A program made the position numbers and the translations under genes. This document shows, piece after piece, positions 34,764 through 42,161 of a DNA stretch of 52,673 nt; the stretch's first letter is position 1, and each line of letters starts with the position of its first letter. The notes below the pieces were generated by a model. That model was not told the DNA's origin and made no database searches. It saw only the letters and a program-made list of their open reading frames with translations. Source of the DNA: an uncultured Eubacteriales bacterium (lineage in GTDB: Bacteria; Bacillota; Clostridia; Saccharofermentanales; Saccharofermentanaceae); contig OMWK01000015.1 in assembly GCA_900314745.1 (NCBI GenBank), forward strand, positions 1-52,673, written 5' to 3'.

Positions 34764-35240
34764 ATGGCTGAGAATACTAATGCGGCACCGGTCGCTGATG
34801 GCAACAGAAATAACGGCAACGGAAACAACCGCGGTCAGTACAACCGCAACAGAAACAGAAACCGTAACAGGAACAGGAATAATTCCGGCAATCAGGGCGC
34901 AGAACGGTCTGAGAACCGTGAACCCCGCGAGCCTCGTGAGAATCGCGAGAACAGGGAAAACCGTGAGCCCCGTGAGAACCGCGGCGGCAACCGCAATAAT
35001 AACGAGAACAGGAAGAACCGCGATAAGAACTTCGATGAGAATAAGAATCCCAGAAGAGAGAATAACAGAAGAAATGATCGCGAGAGGAATGACAGGAATA
35101 AACACAAGAGGACTATAGAGCCTCCGAAGCCCATTAAGCCTGCAGAGGAGACACTCGCCGACATTAAGGCTGATAACGACAGAATAGAGAAAGAGATTTG
35201 GATCGATATCGCTGAGATCCATACGATTAAGCTTGAATGA
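34764..35240 (+). CDS. Asn/Arg-rich low-complexity protein
   Basis: A 158-residue protein. Residues about 14-118 are almost wholly Asn, Arg, Glu and Gly, with NRNR and ENREPREN repeats, and should be disordered and strongly basic. The last 35 residues (ETLADIKADNDRIEKEIWID and on) form an ordinary acidic helix. No domain is recognised; RNA or nucleic-acid binding is suggested by the RG/RN-rich composition only. A strong ribosome site, own promoter and ATGA overlap with tmk show it is a real gene. The antisense frames of this stretch are composition artefacts. Confidence 0.8.
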   Translation: MAENTNAAPVADGNRNNGNGNNRGQYNRNRNRNRNRNRNNSGNQGAERSENREPREPRENRENRENREPRENRGGNRNNNENRKNRDKNFDENKNPRRENNRRNDRERNDRNKHKRTIEPPKPIKPAEETLADIKADNDRIEKEIWIDIAEIHTIKLE

Positions 35241-35857
35241 GCAAGGGATTATTCATTACATTTGAGGGAATTGACGGCTGCGGCAAGAGTACGCAGCTAG
35301 GTCTTCTTAAGGAGGAATTCGTTAAGGAAGGCGTTGAGTTCATCGAGGTCAGGGAACCCGGCGGAACAGCCGTTGGCGAGAAGATCCGCACTATACTTCT
35401 TGATAAGAAGAACGATTCCATGACCAGGATGGCTGAGCTTCTGCTTTTCGAGGCTGCGAGAGCGCAGATCACGGAGGAAGTCATAGTGCCCTCGCTTGAG
35501 AGAGGCGTGACGGTCATCTGTGACAGATTCTACGATTCAACTTCTGCTTATCAGGGTTACGCCAACAAGATGGGACGTGACCTTACTGACTTTTTGAATC
35601 TTAAGGCAACTAACGATACCAGCCCCGACATCACATTCCTCCTTGATATCGATCCTATGACGGCTTACGAGAGAAGATCCGGAAGAGGTGAGGAAGACCG
35701 TATCGAGCTTCTTGGCTTATCCTATCAGGAGAAGGTCAGAGAGGGTTATCTTGAACTTGCGAAGAGCGAGGGACGTATTATGGTTATCGATGCTTCTGCT
35801 GCTCCGGATGTCATTTTTAAGGAAATACACGATAAGATATGGGATTTGATTCGCTGA
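35237..35857 (+). CDS. tmk: Thymidylate kinase
   Basis: A 206-residue kinase phosphorylating dTMP to dTDP. The P-loop FEGIDGCGKSTQ is intact, and REPGGTAVGEKIR (dTMP/DR motif), CDRFYDSTSAYQG and the LID SGRGEEDRIE follow. It overlaps the disordered-protein gene by four bases and holB by 19 bases. The order tmk-holB-ricT matches the Bacillus cluster, though darA and yaaR are absent here. Confidence 0.97.
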   Translation: MSKGLFITFEGIDGCGKSTQLGLLKEEFVKEGVEFIEVREPGGTAVGEKIRTILLDKKNDSMTRMAELLLFEAARAQITEEVIVPSLERGVTVICDRFYDSTSAYQGYANKMGRDLTDFLNLKATNDTSPDITFLLDIDPMTAYERRSGRGEEDRIELLGLSYQEKVREGYLELAKSEGRIMVIDASAAPDVIFKEIHDKIWDLIR

Positions 35858-36861
35858 CAGGGCAGGAAGCCGTTAAGTCCAGACTTAAAGATATTACGGC
35901 CGCTCCCTCGGCGTGTTCTTTGCTTTTCACGGGCCCGGAAGGCGTGGGAAAGCATCTTTTCGCGAAGGAAACTGCCAAAGCCATTCTCTGTGAGAAACGT
36001 ACGCGTGACGGTGCCTGCGGTATGTGCCCGTCGTGCAGGTATATAGATGCGGGAACTCATCCTGACATGGTATCGGTGGAGCCCACGGAAGGCAGGAAGA
36101 ATATCAGGATTGCCGATCTTCGTGATGTCATTAGAGACGCGGAGGTTAAGCCTCAGATCTCGGCACACAAGGTGCTCATTATCAATGCGGATAAGATCAC
36201 GCCCGAGTGCCAGAATGTTATGCTCAAGTCCCTTGAGGAGCCCGAGCAGCATCTTGTATACATTCTGCTGTGCTCAGATACATCGGCTCTTCTTCGGACC
36301 ATTCTCTCGAGAGTTACCGAGATCTCTTTCCACGAGTATACACGTGAGCAGATGATAAGCATCCTTAGAGATAACGGCGGCAGCGACTTAAGTGACGAGA
36401 AGCTCGAGTTCCTGTCTTCGTTCTCATCCGGCATACCGGGTAAAGCACTGTCCCTTATGAATGATACCGAGTTCATGGATGAGAGGGAGCACGTATTCTA
36501 TCTCATCATGAATATGCCGAGGATGAGTCTAACAGACCTTCTTTGTGACGAATACGATTACTTTTACAAGAACCGTGATAAGATGGATGAGTTGCTTCTT
36601 CTTGTTATCTGGACTCTTGGAGACATCGCGGCAGTCATCGCTTCTCCGGAGCCGGGCGAACTTAAGAATTCCGACAAGAAGAACGAGATCGTCAGATTCG
36701 TGTCGGGAAACGGCAACATTACATTGATAAACATCAGCAATGCCGAACAGGCTGTGACGGATTTTATTGACGCATCGCATGTCAATGTCACCTTCGAGGT
36801 ATCTTGCTGCAATATGCTCTTACGCATACATAAGGAGCTTTGTTATGAAAAGAATCGTTAG
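35839..36861 (+). CDS. holB: DNA polymerase III delta-prime subunit
   Basis: A 340-residue clamp-loader ATPase-like subunit. It has LLFTGPEGVGKHLFAKETAK (Walker A), four zinc cysteines in LCEKRTRDGACGMCPSCRYI, HPDMVSVEP and the sensor/ SRC-equivalent SRVTEISFHEYT. It loads the sliding clamp together with DnaX and HolA. It overlaps tmk upstream and ricT downstream by 17-19 bases. Confidence 0.93.
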   Translation: MGFDSLTGQEAVKSRLKDITAAPSACSLLFTGPEGVGKHLFAKETAKAILCEKRTRDGACGMCPSCRYIDAGTHPDMVSVEPTEGRKNIRIADLRDVIRDAEVKPQISAHKVLIINADKITPECQNVMLKSLEEPEQHLVYILLCSDTSALLRTILSRVTEISFHEYTREQMISILRDNGGSDLSDEKLEFLSSFSSGIPGKALSLMNDTEFMDEREHVFYLIMNMPRMSLTDLLCDEYDYFYKNRDKMDELLLLVIWTLGDIAAVIASPEPGELKNSDKKNEIVRFVSGNGNITLINISNAEQAVTDFIDASHVNVTFEVSCCNMLLRIHKELCYEKNR

Positions 36862-37705
36862 TATATGCTTCCGCGAAGGCGGCAAGGCGAGCAGGTACAC
36901 ATGTGAAGGCATGGATCTGAAGCCGGGTGATCTCGTTATGGCGAACACACCGGGCGGAATCGACCTCGGTACTGTCGTAACCGTACCCATGGATTTTGAT
37001 GACGCTCTTGTACCTGATGACATAGAGCCTGTCTTAAGAACAGCTACTGATAAAGAGATAGAGCGTGGACAGCTCAAGAAGGTCAAGGAGAAGGAGGCTT
37101 ATGATCTCTGCCTTGAACTCATTGAGAAGCACGAGCTTGACATGAATCTAATTGATGCCGTCTTTACTTTTGACGGCAAGAAGGTTACGTTCTTCTTCAC
37201 TTCCGACAACCGTGTCGACTTCAGAGAACTGGTAAAGGATCTGGTTTCTTCGTTCCGTGCTAGGATCGAGCTCCGTCAGATAGGTTCGAGGGATCAGGCA
37301 AAGCTTGTCGGCGGCATCGGCATGTGCGGACGTGAACTTTGCTGCTGCACGTTCCTTAACAAGTTTGCACCCGTAACGCTCAGGACAGCCAGGGACCAGG
37401 GCATGTCTTTGAACCCCGGCAAGCTCAACGGCGCCTGCGGAAGACTCATGTGCTGCCTCCAGTTCGAAAAGGATGCGTATGCGGATGCCAGAAAGCGTCT
37501 GCCGAAGACAGGAAAGAGAATCAGGACTCCTGACGGAATGGGAGTTGTATCTGATGTTAACTACATAACCGAGAAGGTAACGGTTAAGTTCGCAGAGGAA
37601 GATTCGTTCACCACATCCGTCTATGACTGGGAAGGTCTTGCACCTTTGAACCATGACAGAGACAGGAATGATAACGATAATCATTCTAATGATGAAGATA
37701 ACTGA
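36845..37705 (+). CDS. ricT: PSP1-domain protein, RicT/YaaT-like
   Basis: A 286-residue protein with a PSP1 domain (residues about 60-150) and the conserved cysteine cluster GMCGRELCCCTFLNKF plus GACGRLMCCLQFE, which in Bacillus RicT takes part in iron-sulfur cluster binding of the RicAFT (Y) complex that controls mRNA maturation by RNase Y, and competence and sporulation. ATG 36845 has TAAGGAGCT upstream; the longer frame from 36767 lies wholly in holB. The C-terminal tail is Asp/Asn-rich and disordered. RicA and RicF are not nearby. Confidence 0.92.
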   Translation: MKRIVSICFREGGKASRYTCEGMDLKPGDLVMANTPGGIDLGTVVTVPMDFDDALVPDDIEPVLRTATDKEIERGQLKKVKEKEAYDLCLELIEKHELDMNLIDAVFTFDGKKVTFFFTSDNRVDFRELVKDLVSSFRARIELRQIGSRDQAKLVGGIGMCGRELCCCTFLNKFAPVTLRTARDQGMSLNPGKLNGACGRLMCCLQFEKDAYADARKRLPKTGKRIRTPDGMGVVSDVNYITEKVTVKFAEEDSFTTSVYDWEGLAPLNHDRDRNDNDNHSNDEDN

Positions 37706-37742
37706 TTGATTTTTTAATTTTTCTTAAACCTTAAGTTTTTTG

Positions 37743-37773
37743 TTAACACATTTATGCTCACTTATGTGATAAT
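37743..37773 (+). promoter_or_regulatory. Candidate promoter of the ferredoxin gene
   Basis: TTAACA (37743-37748) and GATAAT (37768-37773), with TG one base before the -10 (extended); the 19-base spacer is long. Upstream, 37722-37740 is an A/T-rich small hairpin with T-run that may end the previous operon weakly. Confidence 0.5.
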
Positions 37774-37805
37774 TAGGTGTACATCAATATAGGAGGTTTG
37801 CAAAC

Positions 37806-37976
37806 ATGGCTTATGTGATTTCTGATTCCTGCATTTCCTGTGGTACATGCGCAGACGGTTGCCCCGTTTCCGCTATTACATCCGGTGATTCGCAGTATAC
37901 AATCGATCCTGAAACTTGTATCTCTTGCGGCGCATGCGCGGGTGTTTGCCCCGTATCTGCGATTTCCGAGGAATAA
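37806..37976 (+). CDS. 2[4Fe-4S] ferredoxin
   Basis: A 56-residue clostridial-type ferredoxin with two symmetrical cluster motifs: CISCGTCADGCPVSAI and CISCGACAGVCPVSAI. It is a low-potential electron carrier for hydrogenases, pyruvate:ferredoxin oxidoreductase and similar enzymes. It has a strong ribosome site (AGGAGG), its own promoter and a strong terminator, so it is an independent unit inserted in the ricT-trmN6 interval. Confidence 0.97.
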   Translation: MAYVISDSCISCGTCADGCPVSAITSGDSQYTIDPETCISCGACAGVCPVSAISEE

Positions 37977-38005
37977 GAGTTAGAGACCTTACGGAATCAA
38001 TGATC

Positions 38006-38031
38006 CCCCCGAGAATACTCGGGGGTTTTTG
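38006..38031 (+). terminator. Terminator after the ferredoxin gene
   Basis: Perfect 8-bp stem CCCCCGAG/CTCGGGGG with AATA loop followed by five T. Confidence 0.93.
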
Positions 38032-38037
38032 TTATTG

Positions 38038-38043
38038 TATAAT
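38038..38043 (+). promoter_or_regulatory. Leaderless -10 promoter of the methyltransferase gene
   Basis: TATAAT seven bases after the terminator T-run and six bases before ATG 38050, with no ribosome site in between. A -35 at the usual distance falls within the terminator stem and is poor. Confidence 0.55.
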
Positions 38044-38049
38044 AGACCT

Positions 38050-38808
38050 ATGGCTGAATCGGAACTCACGTTGGAACAATTGGGAAGAAAGGATCTTGAG
38101 ATGTATCAGATCAAAGACGGTTTCCGTTTCGGAACGGATACTGTCCTGCTTGCCTGGTTTACGGCGTCCTTTGTTAAAGGCAGAAAGCCCGTTAAGGCTT
38201 TGGAACTCGGAGCCAACTGCGGAGCGGCTTCGCTTCTTCTGATCGGGCGTAAGAGAAACGTCAGTGTCGATTCTTTGGAGCTCGATCACGATGCATATGA
38301 AGTTCTTAAGAAGAACATAGAATTAAACTCGTTAGGCGATATCATGCGCGCCCATGAAGGCGATGTAAGGGAACTTCCGGATGACATAAGGAAAAGTCAG
38401 TACGATCTTGTATTCATGAATCCTCCGTTCTTCAAACCCGGGACGGGACCTTCTTCCGATTCGAATAAACCGGGTAAGCTTCAGGGGCGTTTTGAGAATA
38501 ACGGAGGACTTGAAGACTTCATATCGGCAGGTGCCTCGAGGCTTATACCGTCTTCGGGGATCATGTGTATAGTCATGACGGCTAGAAGAACGGATGAAGT
38601 CATCTGCCTTATGGAGAAGTTTCAGGTTAAGCCTGTGGCCATCATGCCGGTACATCCGGCTTATGATAAGAATGCTGAGATGATACTTATTGCAGGCAGG
38701 AGGACGGATAAGGATCCGCAGCTTGAGATAATGCCTCCGCTGGTATTAAATGACAAAGACAGAATGAACGATATTTACAATAAGGAGCATGAGGATTGCT
38801 TTATCTAG
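38050..38808 (+). CDS. trmN6: tRNA1(Val) adenine-N6-methyltransferase-like protein
   Basis: A 252-residue SAM-dependent methyltransferase. ALELGANCGAASLLL is the SAM loop (motif I) and VFMNPPFF the NPPF/Y catalytic motif of N6-adenine methyltransferases. FRFGTDTVLLAWF is typical of TrmN6/YabB, which methylates A37 of a tRNA. Position between ricT and rsmI matches Bacillus yabB. The start at 38050 is preferred to 38029 because TATAAT overlaps the earlier codons; a leaderless mRNA is predicted. It overlaps rsmI by 13 bases. Confidence 0.9.
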   Translation: MAESELTLEQLGRKDLEMYQIKDGFRFGTDTVLLAWFTASFVKGRKPVKALELGANCGAASLLLIGRKRNVSVDSLELDHDAYEVLKKNIELNSLGDIMRAHEGDVRELPDDIRKSQYDLVFMNPPFFKPGTGPSSDSNKPGKLQGRFENNGGLEDFISAGASRLIPSSGIMCIVMTARRTDEVICLMEKFQVKPVAIMPVHPAYDKNAEMILIAGRRTDKDPQLEIMPPLVLNDKDRMNDIYNKEHEDCFI

Positions 38809-39623
38809 TAGGAACACCAATTGGAAATCTCGGTGACATATCAAGCCGTGCGATGGAGATAATAAGTCAGGTCGATTATGTGGCCTGTGAGGATACGAGG
38901 GTAACGGGGATTCTTCTTAAGAATCTCAACATAAGCGCGAACAGGCTTATCTCATATCATGAGCATAACAAGGTGTCCAAGGGTCAGGAGATAGTTGAAC
39001 TTCTGAAGAACGGATTCAATGTGGCTCAGGTATCTGATGCCGGTATGCCGGCCGTAAGCGATCCGGGTGAAGATCTCGTCGCTCTTTGTATTAAGGAAGG
39101 GCTGGAATTTACCGTAGTGCCGGGTCCCGTAGCCGCTGTAACCGCACTCGTTATGAGTGGACTTTCGACGCGCTATTACCATTTCGAAGGCTTCCTTCCG
39201 AACTCCGGCTCCGACAGGAAGAAGAGGCTTTCGAAGCTTCCCGAGTACGAGGAGACCATAGTGCTCTATGAGGCACCGCACAGAATTCGTAAACTCATGT
39301 CCGAGCTTGCTGCGGAAGGGTTCGGTGACAGCCGCATCAGCCTTTGCAGGGAACTTACCAAGAAGTACGAAGAGGTTCTAAGAATGACGGTTAATGAAGC
39401 CGCTTCGTATTACGAGAAGAATGAGCCCAAGGGTGAATTTGTTGTATGTCTTGAGCCTGTTGTCAGGAAACAGGCCGAGTTTGATGATGCTTATATAGAG
39501 GGCGAGATAAGAAGGCTTCGCGAGTCGGGAATGCCTGTTAAGAAGATAGCTGAGATCATAGCTTCGGACACAGGTTGTTCCAAAAAAGAAATATACGCGC
39601 GTGCCGTAAGCATGTTAAAATAA
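38796..39623 (+). CDS. rsmI: 16S rRNA C1402 2'-O-methyltransferase
   Basis: A 275-residue tetrapyrrole-methylase-fold enzyme methylating the ribose of C1402. Family motifs: LVGTPIGNLGDIS, CEDTR, SYHEHN, VSDAGMPAVSDPGE, FEGFLP and LYEAPHRI. The start is TTG 38796, fitting the conserved N-terminus and the AAGGAG ribosome site eight bases upstream; no ATG is available in the right place. The gene overlaps the trmN6-like gene and is followed 30 bases later by the EAL gene. Confidence 0.95.
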   Translation: MLYLVGTPIGNLGDISSRAMEIISQVDYVACEDTRVTGILLKNLNISANRLISYHEHNKVSKGQEIVELLKNGFNVAQVSDAGMPAVSDPGEDLVALCIKEGLEFTVVPGPVAAVTALVMSGLSTRYYHFEGFLPNSGSDRKKRLSKLPEYEETIVLYEAPHRIRKLMSELAAEGFGDSRISLCRELTKKYEEVLRMTVNEAASYYEKNEPKGEFVVCLEPVVRKQAEFDDAYIEGEIRRLRESGMPVKKIAEIIASDTGCSKKEIYARAVSMLK

Positions 39624-39653
39624 ATTGATAACACGGAAGGATCCTGAGCCTTA

Positions 39654-42113
39654 ATGAATGATTCGAACGGCGAGAAGTTCAGCCGTGAAACGCTGATTGC
39701 TTATGCCAGGTCTTTGGCACTCGAAGAATACATCCCTCTGGCCAAGGGGGCGTTTAAATCTGTGGCGGTTATCGATCCCTGGGAGAAGGAGATTTGTTTC
39801 TCCGACGGCATGGCTGACATACTGGGTCTCGCGGCAGGATCGTTTATGTATTTGTCCCAGTTCTACCAGTATATTCCGCAGGACGACAGACCTTCAGTAA
39901 CTGCAAAATATGATTCCCTTATAAGTGAACTCATGGAGCACGACGGAAGCGTGCATAGTATTGAACATAAGCTTACGGGTGTCTCTTCTGTTGCTTACGA
40001 TGTTGAAGTGTCCATGAGAGTGGAGTCAATTGATAAATCCCGTTTCATACTAGCGATAATCTCGGATAAGACACCTGATATGGAGAAGCAGTCATTCAAT
40101 GAACTGTTCGGTCCTGACATCTTCTCGTATCTGTTCGTTTACGATGTTAAGCGTGATGTCTGTTATCTGAGTGACAGATTTGTCGATGAGTTTGATCTTG
40201 AATCGAACGAGATGAGAAATTTCTCTGAGAATTACAGGCAGTATATTCATCCCGATGATTCCGAGAAGCTTCATGAAGCGATCGTATCGTACATGAAGGA
40301 CCACATATCCGACGGCGGTCTGCAGGTAAGATTCCAGGCGCCGGGCAGGGGAGAACTGTATCTTAGAACTGACGGCTTCTCCGACTACGGAAGCGAAGGC
40401 AGATACGTATCCGGAATATTCTCGGATGTAACAGAATTCATTAATGATGATTTCATGTGGGATAACATGATCGACGGTCTTAACGCCGCTATCTTCAATA
40501 CGGATCTTACCAGAGGAATAACCACCATATCCGAGAACATTCACGAGATATTTCCCGATTTCCCGTTAAGGCTTGAGGGAGACATAGTCGAGATCTTAGT
40601 GCCGTTCATAATTCCTGCGGACAGACAAAGATTCAGGAATATTCTTAACCGTTCAATGCAGGAGACGGGAACCAGATTCGCGATCGAGGTCAGAATAAGA
40701 AGACCTGATGACAGATCTTCATGGGTCGCGATAAGGGGCAAATCGTTCGAGAATCTCAATTCGTTATCACGAGTGATAACGGGAAGCATCCTCGACCTGT
40801 CTGCTATGAACGAAGTTAAGGATATCTATGAGAAGGCAGGTTCTTCTCATGAGGTAACGGGTCTTCCCACAAAACAGAGACTTTCCAGAGATGTGGATAT
40901 AGTCATAAGAGACGGCACGGTAAGCTGTGCTGCCGTTGTCATGTTCGATATCAACGATTTCCATGAGCTGACTGACAGATACGGCAGGGAGGCAAGCGAT
41001 AAGGTTCTCCTTAATCTTGCAGACCTTATTAATTCGAATCTTCCTGAGAGGGCTAAGCTCTACCATGTCGGAACCGACGTCTTCGCTGTGCTGCAGCCGG
41101 GATCATCTCATATCAAGGCTGAAAACTTCATGAAGAAGATAATCGAACTGTCGGAGGAACCGATAGTCAACGATTCAGGCAAGTTCTTCATCCATCTTAT
41201 CGGTTCCGCTGCTTTCTATCCTGAAGGACGCACATCCGAAGAGCTTTTGAGCCAGGCTGAGATAACTCTTCATAAGGTAAAGGAAGACAAGAATCTGAGA
41301 TATGCTGTGTTCTCGCCGGCCGACCGTAATGAGCTTCGTGAGAAGCTTGATTTCCAGATGACGATTACATCGAACATCATGAACGGCTTTGAGAACTTCA
41401 TGCTCTATTATCAGCCGCTGACAGATGCGAAGACCGGAAGGCTTAAGGGGGCAGAGGCGCTTCTTCGCTGGATCAAGCCCGGAGGCAATCCCGAGAATCC
41501 CGAGAAGGTAGTCGCTGCACTTGAAGCGGGCAATCAGATGGAAGCCGTCGGAAGATGGATATTGAATGAAGCCATCAGGCAGTGCTCTGAATGGATATCC
41601 AAGGGTGCTCCCAAGGATTTCTACATTCATGTAAATGCCACGGCTGACGATCTCATAACTGAGGATTACGCGGAGCGCGTAGTTGAATTGCTTAATAAAT
41701 ACAATCTGTCTCCCGATAACATAGTCATCGAGCTTACTGAGACATCATTGATGCAGAACATGTCATTGTGCAGACGTAATATTGAACTTCTGCATGAATA
41801 TAAGATCAGGACTGCTCTTGATGACTTCGGTTCCGGATATTCATCATTCAACTATCTTAAGGAACTTCCCGTTGATGAGATCAAGATAGATAAGACCTTT
41901 GTTGACGATATGCTGTCCAACAAGTTCGACAATACTTTTATCTCAGCTATGACGATGCTTGCCCATTCCATAGGCAAGGGCGTAGTAGTTGAGGGCGTTG
42001 AGAATGAAGAGCAGTATAAAATGATCAGGGGAATGGACGCAGACCTCATTCAGGGTTATTTCTTCGGTAAACCGATGTCGGTATTTGCTTTCTGGAATAA
42101 ATACTTCATCTGA
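39654..42113 (+). CDS. PAS-like/degenerate GGDEF/EAL protein (probable c-di-GMP phosphodiesterase)
   Basis: An 819-residue cytoplasmic signalling protein without membrane helices. PAS-like sensor regions (about 30-380; IPQDDRPSV and IHPDDSEKL are typical of PAC segments) are followed by a GGDEF-fold domain (about 400-560). There the active motif is replaced by GTDVF (residues 473-477), so cyclase activity is unlikely; it may bind GTP and regulate. The C-terminal EAL domain (about 570-819) keeps EALLRW (Glu601), NATADD, ELTETS, DDFGSGYSS, IKIDKTF and EGVENEEQ and should cleave c-di-GMP. The gene is inserted between rsmI and metG, where Bacillus has abrB. Confidence 0.92.
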   Translation: MNDSNGEKFSRETLIAYARSLALEEYIPLAKGAFKSVAVIDPWEKEICFSDGMADILGLAAGSFMYLSQFYQYIPQDDRPSVTAKYDSLISELMEHDGSVHSIEHKLTGVSSVAYDVEVSMRVESIDKSRFILAIISDKTPDMEKQSFNELFGPDIFSYLFVYDVKRDVCYLSDRFVDEFDLESNEMRNFSENYRQYIHPDDSEKLHEAIVSYMKDHISDGGLQVRFQAPGRGELYLRTDGFSDYGSEGRYVSGIFSDVTEFINDDFMWDNMIDGLNAAIFNTDLTRGITTISENIHEIFPDFPLRLEGDIVEILVPFIIPADRQRFRNILNRSMQETGTRFAIEVRIRRPDDRSSWVAIRGKSFENLNSLSRVITGSILDLSAMNEVKDIYEKAGSSHEVTGLPTKQRLSRDVDIVIRDGTVSCAAVVMFDINDFHELTDRYGREASDKVLLNLADLINSNLPERAKLYHVGTDVFAVLQPGSSHIKAENFMKKIIELSEEPIVNDSGKFFIHLIGSAAFYPEGRTSEELLSQAEITLHKVKEDKNLRYAVFSPADRNELREKLDFQMTITSNIMNGFENFMLYYQPLTDAKTGRLKGAEALLRWIKPGGNPENPEKVVAALEAGNQMEAVGRWILNEAIRQCSEWISKGAPKDFYIHVNATADDLITEDYAERVVELLNKYNLSPDNIVIELTETSLMQNMSLCRRNIELLHEYKIRTALDDFGSGYSSFNYLKELPVDEIKIDKTFVDDMLSNKFDNTFISAMTMLAHSIGKGVVVEGVENEEQYKMIRGMDADLIQGYFFGKPMSVFAFWNKYFI

Positions 42114-42161
42114 TGTACAATAGATAAGTTATTTTTCTACTCTTAGGGGGTTAAACGACTT

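Noticed and set aside
42114..42161. T-box leader before metG
   Set aside because: Only about 40 bases lie between promoter and start; a T-box needs about 200.
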